Origin: Rhizobium sp. GN54
GTDB lineage: Bacteria > Pseudomonadota > Alphaproteobacteria > Rhizobiales > Rhizobiaceae
Direction: 5' to 3'
DNA: 64,000 bases
Assembly (NCBI RefSeq): GCF_021026345.1
Contig: NZ_JAJNCZ010000006.1
Location: 1 to 64,000 of the forward strand
Positions 26,712-35,028 of the stretch are shown here, one piece after another. The notes under the pieces are model-generated. The model had not been told where the DNA came from and ran no database searches. It worked only from the letters and a program-made list of their open reading frames with translations. Made by a program: the position numbers and the translations under genes. Numbering within the stretch: position 1 is the stretch's first letter; every line of letters starts with the position of its first letter.

Positions 26712-27758
26712 ATGCTCTCCCTTGGTAAAACCCGCGGTCTCGCCCGTCTCGCCAACAAGAACGGCCACTTCTGCATGGTGGCGCTCGACCAGCGCCCGCC
26801 ACTCTTCGAAGCGCTTGCCGCCGCACGCGGCATCGACAAGTCGCAAGTCCCCTTTGCCGACATGATCACGGCAAAGCGCCTTCTCGTCGAGAACCTCGCT
26901 CCCCATTGCAGCTCGATGCTCTTCGACCCGAACTACGCCATTCCCGCAGCCATCGACGTGCTGCCGCCGGAATGCGGGTTGATCGTGACGCTTGAGGACC
27001 ATCGCACGGAAGAGACCGAGGGCGGCCGCAAGTCCAAGGTCATCGCCGACTGGAGCGTCGAGAAGATCCGCCGTCTCGGCGGCGATGCGGTGAAGGTGCT
27101 CGCGTGGTACCGTCCCGACGCATCGGCCGACGTCCTCGAACATCAGAAGGAGTTCGTGCGCAAGATTGGCGAGGATTGCCGTCGCCACGACATTGCCTAC
27201 GTGCTCGAACTGCTCGTCTTCCCCTTCCTCGGCACGGCCGGGCATACGGCGGACTATGTCGAATCCCCGACGAAACTGCCGGAACTCGTCATCGAGAGCG
27301 TGCGCGAATTCGCAAAGCCGGAATATGGCGTCGATCTCCTGAAACTCGAAAGCCCGCTGGCTGCAAACAGCCTGCCGGTGCGTGACGGCAGTGAAGCCGC
27401 CCTCGCGGCCCAGCGGGAATTCGATGCAATCGGCAAGATCTGCGCCGACGCGGGCATTCCGTGGGTGCTGCTTTCGGGCGGCGCGGCAACGGAGAAATTC
27501 GAGCGGGTGCTCGACTATGCCTATGCCGCTGGCGCTGGCGGCTTTCTGGCCGGCCGCACCATCTGGCTCAATGCGATCCGCTCGCATTTCCCGGATACCG
27601 CAGGCGTGTCCAAGGCGTTGAAGGACGAAGGCGTGGCCGTGGTAGAGCGCTTGAGCGCACTCACCTCCGCCAAGGCGCAGCGCTGGACGCCGCTTGCTCC
27701 GGCTTTCCAGGAAATCCGGAACGAAGGCGATTTCGCGACGAGCTACGCCGCGGCCTGA
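26712..27758 (+). CDS. LacD/YihT-family class I aldolase
   Basis: Aldolase of 348 aa related to tagatose-1,6-bisphosphate aldolase (LacD) and sulfofructose-1-phosphate aldolase (YihT). Visible motifs: MVALDQR near the N-terminus, DWSVEKIRRLGGDAVKVLAWYRPD, the Schiff-base lysine at about K211 (DLLKLESPL), WVLLSGG and AGGFLAGRTIW. It is somewhat longer than both reference enzymes, with an extra 40-residue tail. It would cleave the kinase product into dihydroxyacetone phosphate and an aldehyde. If the substrate is sulfonated, the aldehyde is sulfolactaldehyde; if not, a plain three-carbon aldehyde or its phosphate. AAAGGAAA precedes the start. Confidence 0.85.
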   Translation: MLSLGKTRGLARLANKNGHFCMVALDQRPPLFEALAAARGIDKSQVPFADMITAKRLLVENLAPHCSSMLFDPNYAIPAAIDVLPPECGLIVTLEDHRTEETEGGRKSKVIADWSVEKIRRLGGDAVKVLAWYRPDASADVLEHQKEFVRKIGEDCRRHDIAYVLELLVFPFLGTAGHTADYVESPTKLPELVIESVREFAKPEYGVDLLKLESPLAANSLPVRDGSEAALAAQREFDAIGKICADAGIPWVLLSGGAATEKFERVLDYAYAAGAGGFLAGRTIWLNAIRSHFPDTAGVSKALKDEGVAVVERLSALTSAKAQRWTPLAPAFQEIRNEGDFATSYAAA

Positions 27759-27787
27759 GGCACGCATAATACAGAAGGAAAGAGATC

Positions 27788-29266
27788 ATGGACGATCGAT
27801 CGACACGGCCGGTTCCGGCACTGAAGGACAGGTCCCTCCTGACCGACAAGGCATTCGTGGCCGGACGGTGGATCACGGCGGGGGACGGCAAGACCATCAC
27901 GGTCACCGATCCGTTCGACGGTGCGGTCATCGCCCATGTTCCCGATCTCGGCCTGGATGTCGTGCGGCAGGCAATCGATGCTGCCGCACTGGCCCAGGTC
28001 GAATGGGCGACGCGGTCCGCCAAGGAGCGGGCCGCCGTGCTCAAGCGCTGGTATGAACTGATCGTGGAGAACGCCGACGACCTCGCGCAGATCCTGACTG
28101 CCGAGCAGGGAAAACCGCTCGGCGAAGCCAGGGGCGAAATCATCTCCAATGCGGCCTATCTCGAATGGTTCGCCGAGGAGGGCAAGCGCCTCGACGGCGA
28201 CATCATCCCGGGTCCCGGCCGCAATCAGCGCATCATGGTGCTGAAGCAGCCCATCGGCGTCTGCGGGGCCATTACGCCCTGGAATTTTCCGAACGGGATG
28301 ATCACCCGCAAGGCGGGCCCGGCACTCGCGGCCGGCTGCACCCTGATCCTCAAGCCCGCCGCCCAGACGCCGCTTTCGGCCCTGGCGCTCGCCGTGCTGG
28401 CGGAACGTGCCGGCGTGCCGGCCGGCGTCTTCTCGGTCATTACCGGCGAGGCGCGAATGATCGGACACGAATTCTGCCACAACCCCAAAGTGGCCAAGAT
28501 CACCTTCACCGGCTCGACGGCTGTCGGGCGCTGGCTGATGAAGGAAGCGGCAGACGGCATCAAGCGCCTGTCGCTGGAACTTGGCGGCAACGCCCCGTTC
28601 ATCGTCTTCGACGACGCCGACATCGATGCTGCGGTCGAGGGCGCCATGATCTCGAAGTTCCGCAACGCCGGACAGACCTGCGTTTGCGCCAACCGCATCT
28701 ATGTTCAGGAACCGGTGGCGGAAGCATTCACCACCCGGCTTCTGGCGAAGGTCGCGGAACTGAAGCTCGGTCGCGGCACGGAAGCAGGTATCAGCCAAGG
28801 GCCGCTGATCGATGAGCGGGCCGTCGCCAAGATGGAAGAGCATGTCGCCGACGCCCTGTCCAAGGGGGGCAAGGTCCTGACCGGCGGCAAGCGCAGTGCA
28901 CTTGGCGCCACCTTCTACGAGCCGACGGTGATGAGCGGCATCACGCAGGAGATGAAGGTCGCCAGGGAGGAGACTTTTGCACCGCTCGCCCCGATCATCA
29001 CCTTCCGCGACGAGGCGGAAGTCATCGCCATGGCAAACGACAGTGAATTCGGCCTTGCTTCCTATTTCTACTCTCGCGATCTCGGCCGCGTCTGGCGGGT
29101 GGCCGAGGCGCTGGAGGCAGGCATGGTCGGTGTCAACACGGGCATGCTCGCCAACGAGATGGCGCCCTTCGGCGGCGTCAAGCAGTCCGGCATGGGCCGC
29201 GAGGGTTCGTCCTACGGCATCGAAGGCTTCGTCGAGCTGAAATATGTGGCCGTGGCCGGTATCTGA
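27788..29266 (+). CDS. NAD(P)-dependent aldehyde dehydrogenase (GabD / sulfolactaldehyde dehydrogenase type)
   Basis: Enzyme of 492 aa in the succinate-semialdehyde dehydrogenase subgroup. PWNFPNGMITRKAGPALAAG binds the cofactor, LELGGNAPFIVFDDADID holds the general base and RNAGQTCVCANRIYV the catalytic cysteine (about C298, with a second cysteine at 300 as in GabD). Sulfolactaldehyde dehydrogenase SlaB belongs to this subgroup. Coming directly after the aldolase, it most likely oxidises the aldehyde that the aldolase releases. A conventional succinate-semialdehyde role is harder to reconcile with this operon. AAGGAAAGAG precedes the start. Confidence 0.9.
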   Translation: MDDRSTRPVPALKDRSLLTDKAFVAGRWITAGDGKTITVTDPFDGAVIAHVPDLGLDVVRQAIDAAALAQVEWATRSAKERAAVLKRWYELIVENADDLAQILTAEQGKPLGEARGEIISNAAYLEWFAEEGKRLDGDIIPGPGRNQRIMVLKQPIGVCGAITPWNFPNGMITRKAGPALAAGCTLILKPAAQTPLSALALAVLAERAGVPAGVFSVITGEARMIGHEFCHNPKVAKITFTGSTAVGRWLMKEAADGIKRLSLELGGNAPFIVFDDADIDAAVEGAMISKFRNAGQTCVCANRIYVQEPVAEAFTTRLLAKVAELKLGRGTEAGISQGPLIDERAVAKMEEHVADALSKGGKVLTGGKRSALGATFYEPTVMSGITQEMKVAREETFAPLAPIITFRDEAEVIAMANDSEFGLASYFYSRDLGRVWRVAEALEAGMVGVNTGMLANEMAPFGGVKQSGMGREGSSYGIEGFVELKYVAVAGI

Positions 29267-29275
29267 GGGGCTGAA

Positions 29276-30010
29276 ATGCACGATCCCTTTTCCTTTCCGC
29301 CCGGCTTCCACGCGGTCGTCATCGGCGGGGTAGGCGGCATCGGGTCCGCGATCGCTACGCTCTTCCATTTGCGCGGCGTGAAGGTGACGGCGACGGGGCA
29401 CGATCAGGCAGCGCTCGACCGTTCGTCGCTCGCCGCCTACCCGGAAATCGCGCTCGAGATCCTGGATGTGACCTCGGACGAGGCGGTCGGCGCATTCGCC
29501 GGCCGTTTCGACCGGGTCGACACCCTCGTCAATTGCGCTGGCATTCTGGCGCGGGACGAGGAATTCAAGATCGAAACCTTCCAGCGTGTCCTCGACGTCA
29601 ACCTGACGGGCACGTTCCGCACTGCCATGGCGTTCCGTCCGCTTCTGGCGGCAAGCGGAGGCTCGATTGTCAACATCGCCTCGATGAACGCCTATTCCGC
29701 GCTGCCGCGTATCCCCGCCTATTGCGCCAGCAAGGGCGGGGTCGTCATGCTGACCAAAGCGCTGGCGATCGCCTGGGCGGAGGACGGTATCCGCGTCAAC
29801 GCGGTGGCGCCGGGCTTCATCGAGACCGCGATCAATGCCGAGGGGCGCAAGGACACCGCGCATCGTGACCGTATCGCCGCACGCACGGCACTGAAGCGCT
29901 GGGGGACGCCCGACGAGGTGGCCGGATCGGTCGTGTTCCTGGCGATGCCGGCGTCGCGCTATGCCACCGGCACGGTCTATGCCGTCGACGGCGGCTTCCT
30001 CGCGGGCTGA
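29276..30010 (+). CDS. SDR family oxidoreductase
   Basis: Short-chain dehydrogenase of 244 aa. The cofactor motif is VIGGVGGIGSAIATLF, preceded by an unusual Val instead of Thr in the usual TGxxxGIG. Catalytic residues are in NIASMNAYSALPRIPAYCASKGG (Ser, Tyr, Lys). The C-terminus AMPASRYATGTVYAVDGGFLAG is typical. It could oxidise a sugar, polyol or sugar acid ahead of the kinase/aldolase steps. The start follows the aldehyde dehydrogenase stop by nine bases. Confidence 0.9.
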   Translation: MHDPFSFPPGFHAVVIGGVGGIGSAIATLFHLRGVKVTATGHDQAALDRSSLAAYPEIALEILDVTSDEAVGAFAGRFDRVDTLVNCAGILARDEEFKIETFQRVLDVNLTGTFRTAMAFRPLLAASGGSIVNIASMNAYSALPRIPAYCASKGGVVMLTKALAIAWAEDGIRVNAVAPGFIETAINAEGRKDTAHRDRIAARTALKRWGTPDEVAGSVVFLAMPASRYATGTVYAVDGGFLAG

Positions 30011-30014
30011 TGAG

Positions 30015-31187
30015 ATGAACACCATGGAGCATCTTTCCTTGCCGGTTGCGCTCAAAAGTGTGGAAGCTCATGTCTTTCGCGTGCCGCTCGCAAAGCCCGT
30101 CTCCACATCCTTCGGGACGATGCGCGACCGACCGGCCGTGCTCGTCAGGCTCGAGGATACGGACGGTCATGTCGGTTGGGGCGAGATCTGGTGCAACTGG
30201 CCGGCCTGCGGCGCGGAACATCGGGCAAGGTTGCTCGTCTCTGACATCGCGCCGCGCGTGCTGGCCAAGCCGCTCCCGGCGCCTGCCGACCTTTGGGCAG
30301 AGCTGTCGGCCGCAACGGAGATCCTTGCCCTGCAGACGGGCGAGACCGGCCCCTATGCACAGGTCATCGCCGGCTTCGACATGGCCTATTGGGATCTGAC
30401 GGCCCGCCGCTTGGGCGTGCCGCTCGCCGAGGCGCTCTCTCCCGGCGCAGACCGTGGCGTCCGAGCCTATGCCAGCGGCATCCATATCCTCGACGCCGAG
30501 GCGGTCATCGCGCAATCGCGCTCGGTCGGATACCGGGACTTCAAGGTGAAGGTCGGCTTTGACTTCGACCGCGATCTCGCCCTCATCCGCAACCTCTCAG
30601 AAAACCTCCGCATCGGCGAGATGCTCCATGCCGACGCCAACCAGGGCTTTACGCCGCAGGAGGCGGGTGCGTTCCTGCTGGCTGTGGCAGATCTCGGTCT
30701 CGGCTGGATGGAGGAACCGGTTCGCGTGGACGCGGGGCCGACCGTCTGGGCAGAACTTGCGCGGCTGACGGCGATCCCGCTTGCCGGTGGCGAGAACCTG
30801 ATCGGGCTTGCCGCCTTCGACGCCGCGATCGCTGCGGGACATCTCTCGGTCATCCAGCCGGACGCCGCGAAATGGGGTGGGCCGAGCGGTTGTCTCGCCG
30901 TTGCCAGGGCGGCGCTGCGCGCGGGACGGCGCTATTGCCCGCATTTCCTCGGCGCAGGCATTGGCCTCGTCGCGTCCGCCCATATCCTCGCGGCGGCGGG
31001 CGGTGACGGCCTGCTGGAAATCGACGTCAACCCCAACCCTTTGCGGGACGCCATCACGCCTGCCTGGCCAGACTTGGCAGAAGGCCGGGTCGCCTTGCCG
31101 GATGCGCCAGGCATCGGGGTCGAGCCGGATCTCGGCCGGCTGGAGCCGTTTAGAACGGCGCTGCTGCGGGCCGGCGACGCAACATGA
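30015..31187 (+). CDS. Enolase-superfamily enzyme (mandelate racemase family), second copy
   Basis: Enzyme of 390 aa with K177-x-K179 (FKVKVGF), metal ligands D207 (ADANQGF), E233-E234 (MEEPVR) and E260 (GGENL), and H310 (CPHFLGAGIG). The Lys-x-Lys plus His arrangement is that of the mandelate racemase subgroup, which includes acid-sugar dehydratases and D-tartrate or galactarate enzymes. It shares little sequence with the copy at 11191. As part of the LacI operon it probably acts on a sugar acid, giving either a branch for aldonates or a dehydration step parallel to the kinase route. The ATG at 30015 follows the SDR stop by four bases; an ATG at 30024 is also possible. Confidence 0.87.
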   Translation: MNTMEHLSLPVALKSVEAHVFRVPLAKPVSTSFGTMRDRPAVLVRLEDTDGHVGWGEIWCNWPACGAEHRARLLVSDIAPRVLAKPLPAPADLWAELSAATEILALQTGETGPYAQVIAGFDMAYWDLTARRLGVPLAEALSPGADRGVRAYASGIHILDAEAVIAQSRSVGYRDFKVKVGFDFDRDLALIRNLSENLRIGEMLHADANQGFTPQEAGAFLLAVADLGLGWMEEPVRVDAGPTVWAELARLTAIPLAGGENLIGLAAFDAAIAAGHLSVIQPDAAKWGGPSGCLAVARAALRAGRRYCPHFLGAGIGLVASAHILAAAGGDGLLEIDVNPNPLRDAITPAWPDLAEGRVALPDAPGIGVEPDLGRLEPFRTALLRAGDAT

Positions 31188-31945
31188 TCACGGGTGCAGG
31201 CCTTTTCGCCTTCGTCGTCCTGTCCTTCGTAGCTGCGTATGTGCAGACGCTCACCGGTTTCGCCTTCGGGCTGCTATTGATGGGAGCGGTGGCGCTGACG
31301 GGACTGATCCCGTTCCTCGATGCCGCGATCGTCACCAGCCTGCTGACGCTGGTGAATGCCATGGTGGTGCTCGCGCGTGGCTGGCGCGACATTGCCGCAA
31401 GGCCCTTCCTGATGTCGCTTTCCAGCGCCCTGCCGATGATCGTGGCCGGCTACGCGCTGCTGGAGTTGCTCGCCTCGACCTCGCTATCGGTGCTTCGCCT
31501 GACGTTGGGCGCCGTCATCATCGTGTCCAGCCTGCAACTCATACAGCGCCCCGCACCACTCGCCCGACCATCCCGGGGAGCAAGCTTCGCCTTCTTCGGC
31601 GCGCTGGCCGGCCTGATGGGTGGGCTCTTCTCGACGGCTGGCCCCCCGCTTGTCTTCCAGTTCTACCGGCAGCCTCTTTCGCATGTCGTCATTCGCGAGA
31701 CGCTCGTCGCGATCTTTGCCGTCAACTCGCTGTTCCGTCTCGGTCTCGTCGCTGCCAGTGGCGACTGGCAGCATGATGCCCTGATCTGGACGCTTGCGGG
31801 CGTGCCCAGCGTGGTTGTCGCTTCCTATCTCGCGCGGCGTTGGCCGCCGCCGCTGGCTCAGAAGACATTGCGCAGGTTGGCATTCGTCCTGCTGCTCCTC
31901 TCCGGTCTTTCGCTGATGGCGCCCGCGCTGAATTTTGGCGCGTGA
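31184..31945 (+). CDS. TauE/SafE family anion exporter
   Basis: Inner-membrane protein of 253 aa with about eight hydrophobic helices. The start AGLFAFVVLSFVAAYVQTLTGFAFGLLLMG and the middle GALAGLMGGLFSTAGPPLVFQFYRQP are the two family repeats. TauE/SafE proteins export sulfite, sulfoacetate, sulfolactate or related organosulfonates. The start overlaps the previous stop by four bases, tying it to the operon. Export of a sulfonated end product would suit a sulfosugar pathway, although some family members carry other anions. Confidence 0.87.
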   Translation: MITGAGLFAFVVLSFVAAYVQTLTGFAFGLLLMGAVALTGLIPFLDAAIVTSLLTLVNAMVVLARGWRDIAARPFLMSLSSALPMIVAGYALLELLASTSLSVLRLTLGAVIIVSSLQLIQRPAPLARPSRGASFAFFGALAGLMGGLFSTAGPPLVFQFYRQPLSHVVIRETLVAIFAVNSLFRLGLVAASGDWQHDALIWTLAGVPSVVVASYLARRWPPPLAQKTLRRLAFVLLLLSGLSLMAPALNFGA

Positions 31946-31957
31946 CCGACCCGGTCA
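31943..31957 (+). terminator. Small hairpin at the end of the sugar operon
   Basis: TGACCG, a 3-base loop, then CGGTCA: a perfect 6-base stem overlapping the stop codon of the TauE/SafE gene. No T-run follows, so it is a weak candidate for a transcript end. Confidence 0.3.
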
Positions 31958-32100
31958 GGTTGCCCGCACGCGATCGAAGCACATGCATTCCACCGTGCCT
32001 CGCCCGAGGCTGAGTGGGGCCGCCTGCCCAAGCCTTGAGGACATGTGCTATATCAAGTGCAGGGAGGCCGTAGGCCCTTCGTGTCCGGCAGGAGCAGCCG

Positions 32101-34908
32101 ATGATGTCCGTATGGTCTCACCGTCCCGGGTTCTCGCACCTCGGGCTGTTTTTTGCAGCCTATGTCCTCGGCTGCGGATTCGCTGATGCGCTTGCGATCG
32201 TTCCCGGAATAACGGTGTCCATCTGGCCGCCGGCAGGGGTGTTCGTCGCGACGCTGATCCTCACTTCGCCCTACACTTGGCCGTGGTGGATACTGTCCGG
32301 CTGCCTTGCGGAGATGTTCGCGCAGATCGTGTGGTTCCATAGCCCGCCGCTCGTGGGTCTTCTCATCTACGTTGGCAATGCGCTCTGTGCCGCAGTCGGG
32401 GCGACGCTCGTGAACCTGGCCTGCCGCCGGCCGCTCCGGATGGAGACCCTGCGGGACGTTCTGGCATTCGTTGGACTTGGCGCGGGCGTCGCGCCATTGG
32501 CTAGTGCGACGGTGGGAAGTGCTGCGCTTGCGTGGTTCGGGGTCGCGGACCAGACGTTTACCGAAGTTTGGCCGCTCTTCTGGATCGGAGACGCCACCGG
32601 CATTCTTCTCGTCGGCCCCGTGTCGCTGATGGTGATCCAGCAATGGCGCGGCGGGACCCGACTCTCTGCCGCGGGGTGGACGGAAGCCGGGCTTCTGGGG
32701 CTTGTCTTTCTCGCCGTTGCCGCGCTGTCCCTGAGTACGGACTACCTGGCCTCCGCCTATATCATCATGCCGCCGCTTCTTTGGGCTGCCGTGCGCTTCG
32801 AGTTCAAGGGCGTGGCCGTCGCCCTGACCCTCCTTGCCCTGATCACGATGGCGCTCACGATCTCCGGCGGCAGCCATTTTGTCGGCGATCCCGCGACCCA
32901 GCGGGAAAAGCAGGTCATGTTGCAGCTCTTTCTGGCGATCTCGGCCTTCTCTTCCCTTATCGTGGCCGCCATATCCCGACAGAACCAGCAGGCGCTGCTC
33001 GCACTGGGCGAGCGCGAGCGGGAACTCTCGCAACTCGTGGACATGGTTCCGGTTCATATCCGGCGCATGACGGCTGAAGGGGAGCCGATCTTCTTCAACA
33101 AGCGCCTGCTGGACTTCTTTGGCGTGGATGGCCTGAACCATTTGGACCAGCAGGGAGAAAGCCGGCTCGCGGCGGCCATCCAGACGTTCGTTCATGCCGA
33201 CGACGCTGCCGGACTGCTCGCAACGGCCCGCCATTCCTTTGCCACCGGCGAGCCTTTCGCCTGGAGGTACCGCATGCGCCGTGCCGATGGCGCGTACCGA
33301 TGGGTCGATGGCCGGGGCGAGCCATTGCGGGATCAAAACGGCACGATCGTGCAATGGTACGTGATATCCATCGACATCGATGACGAGATGCGAGCGCAGG
33401 AAGCACTGCGGCGCAACGAGCGTCAGCTTCAGCAGATGATCGACGCCGTGCCGGCGCTCATCTGGTGCATGACCCCGGAGGGGATACCCTGTTATCTCAA
33501 CAAGCGAGCATTGGACATTACCGGCCTCACGCTCAAGGATATGGTTTCTCCGGAGGGAGATCGGTCCCTGGCCGTGATCCATCCGGATGACCGGGAAGCG
33601 GTGGAGCGGGTCTTCACACACGCAGTTGCGACGGGAACGCCGATCGTCGCGCGGTATCGCCAGCACCGGGCCAACGGACCTCATCGGTGGGTCGAAAGCC
33701 GCTCGGAGCCACTACGCGACGACACCGGCGCCATCATTCAATGGTACGGGGTGAGTGTCGACATTGACGACCAGGTGAATGCTCAGGAGGCACTGCGCAA
33801 CCGGGAGCGGGAACTCTCGCAGCTTGTCGACATGGTCCCGAGCCTGCTCTGGCGACTGTCTCCGAAGGGGGAACCGACCTTCTTCAGCAAGCGGCTGGTC
33901 GCGTTCTGCGGCCGGGACGTCGGCGACTTCGACGGTGCCGGTACCGGTCGGCTGTCGGCCGCCATCGAGACCCTGTTCCATCCGGAAGACATCGGCAGGC
34001 TAGAGGAGACGCTCAAACACTCGCTTATCACCGGCGAAGGCTTCAATCTCAATTACCGCATGCGCCGGGCGGATGGTGTCTATCGCTGGATGTCCGGCCG
34101 CGCCGAGCCGCTGAGGGATGATGGCGGAAACATCATTCAGTGGTTCGGGCTCTCGCACGACATCGATGACCAGGTTCGTGTCGAGGAAGAGCTGCATCTG
34201 GCGCGGGAGAGCCTTGCAAGAGCGACCCAGGCCGCGAGCCTTGCCGAGCTTTCCGCGGCGATCGCCCATGAAGTGAACCAACCGCTTGCCGCGATCGTCG
34301 CCAATTCCAGCGCGTGCCAGGGTTGGCTCGCAGCGGCGCCTCCCAATCTCGAGCGCGCCCGGAAAACGGTGGAGCGCATCATCGAGAATGCGAACTCGGC
34401 GAGCGACGTCGTGCGCCACATCCGTGCCTTGTTCAAGCCTTCGGTGGAGACGAGGACGAGCACGACGATCGAGAGCGTCATCGGCGGTGCGCGGAACCTC
34501 ATGGCCGAGGAGGCGGCACGGCGACGCATTCGCATGAAGATCGACGTGGAAAGCGACCTTCCGCCGGTCTCGCTCGATCGCGTCCAGGTCCAGCAGGTTC
34601 TCGTCAATCTCATCCGCAACGGCATGGATGCGATGGATTCCGTCACGGATGACAGGGTCCTGGGGGTGCGCGCCCACTATCCGGGGGACGCGATCCGGAT
34701 CGAGATCAGCGATCGTGGCAGAGGGGTCGAGTTCTCCGAGAAAATCTTCGAGCCGTTCTTCACCACAAAGGAACACGGCATGGGCATGGGGCTCGCGATA
34801 TGCCGGTCGATCGTGGAATCGCATGGCGGGCGATTGTGGCTTGAGAACAACGAGCAGGAGGGGGCGACGTTCACCTTCACGCTGCCTGTCGGGGCAGAGA
34901 CGGGATGA
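32101..34908 (+). CDS. MASE1 domain, triple-PAS sensor histidine kinase
   Basis: Membrane sensor kinase of 935 aa. Residues 1-300 form a MASE1 region with about eight helices (PGITVSIWPPAGVFVATL, YIIMPPLLWAAVRFEFKG). Three PAS domains with PAC motifs begin near 303, 438 and 567. PAS1 and PAS3 both open with RERELSQLVDMVP and look like recent duplicates. The HisKA box is IAHEVNQPLAAI with the phospho-accepting H723. The ATPase domain shows NLIRNGMDAM, DRGRGVEF and MGMGLAICRSIV. AGGAG precedes the start. No response regulator adjoins; the FixJ-type regulators at 49300 and 50146 are possible partners. Confidence 0.92.
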   Translation: MMSVWSHRPGFSHLGLFFAAYVLGCGFADALAIVPGITVSIWPPAGVFVATLILTSPYTWPWWILSGCLAEMFAQIVWFHSPPLVGLLIYVGNALCAAVGATLVNLACRRPLRMETLRDVLAFVGLGAGVAPLASATVGSAALAWFGVADQTFTEVWPLFWIGDATGILLVGPVSLMVIQQWRGGTRLSAAGWTEAGLLGLVFLAVAALSLSTDYLASAYIIMPPLLWAAVRFEFKGVAVALTLLALITMALTISGGSHFVGDPATQREKQVMLQLFLAISAFSSLIVAAISRQNQQALLALGERERELSQLVDMVPVHIRRMTAEGEPIFFNKRLLDFFGVDGLNHLDQQGESRLAAAIQTFVHADDAAGLLATARHSFATGEPFAWRYRMRRADGAYRWVDGRGEPLRDQNGTIVQWYVISIDIDDEMRAQEALRRNERQLQQMIDAVPALIWCMTPEGIPCYLNKRALDITGLTLKDMVSPEGDRSLAVIHPDDREAVERVFTHAVATGTPIVARYRQHRANGPHRWVESRSEPLRDDTGAIIQWYGVSVDIDDQVNAQEALRNRERELSQLVDMVPSLLWRLSPKGEPTFFSKRLVAFCGRDVGDFDGAGTGRLSAAIETLFHPEDIGRLEETLKHSLITGEGFNLNYRMRRADGVYRWMSGRAEPLRDDGGNIIQWFGLSHDIDDQVRVEEELHLARESLARATQAASLAELSAAIAHEVNQPLAAIVANSSACQGWLAAAPPNLERARKTVERIIENANSASDVVRHIRALFKPSVETRTSTTIESVIGGARNLMAEEAARRRIRMKIDVESDLPPVSLDRVQVQQVLVNLIRNGMDAMDSVTDDRVLGVRAHYPGDAIRIEISDRGRGVEFSEKIFEPFFTTKEHGMGMGLAICRSIVESHGGRLWLENNEQEGATFTFTLPVGAETG

Positions 34909-34909
34909 T

Positions 34910-34924
34910 GAGATCCCGGATCTC
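34910..34924. terminator. Inverted repeat between convergent kinase and hydrolase genes
   Basis: GAGATCC, one base, then GGATCTC directly after the kinase stop codon. It could terminate transcription, but there is no T-run in either direction. Confidence 0.3.
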
Positions 34925-35028
34925 GGGTATGCACAACGCCTGGCCAGATGCGAAAGGGCAAGAATACGCGGCGACGGCTCAACGTGCCGTCGCACGCATT
35001 GGCTTCATCGGATCGGGCTGACCAGCGG

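Noticed and set aside
27743-30055. A 770-codon minus-strand frame opposite the aldehyde dehydrogenase and SDR genes
   Set aside because: Antisense shadow of two clear enzyme genes. No recognisable domain, no ribosome site.
32071-32086. TAGGCCCTTCGTGTCC before the MASE1 kinase as a ninth dyad site
   Set aside because: It shares CCTTCGT with the other sites but lacks the AAAC half, and it lies too close to the start codon.
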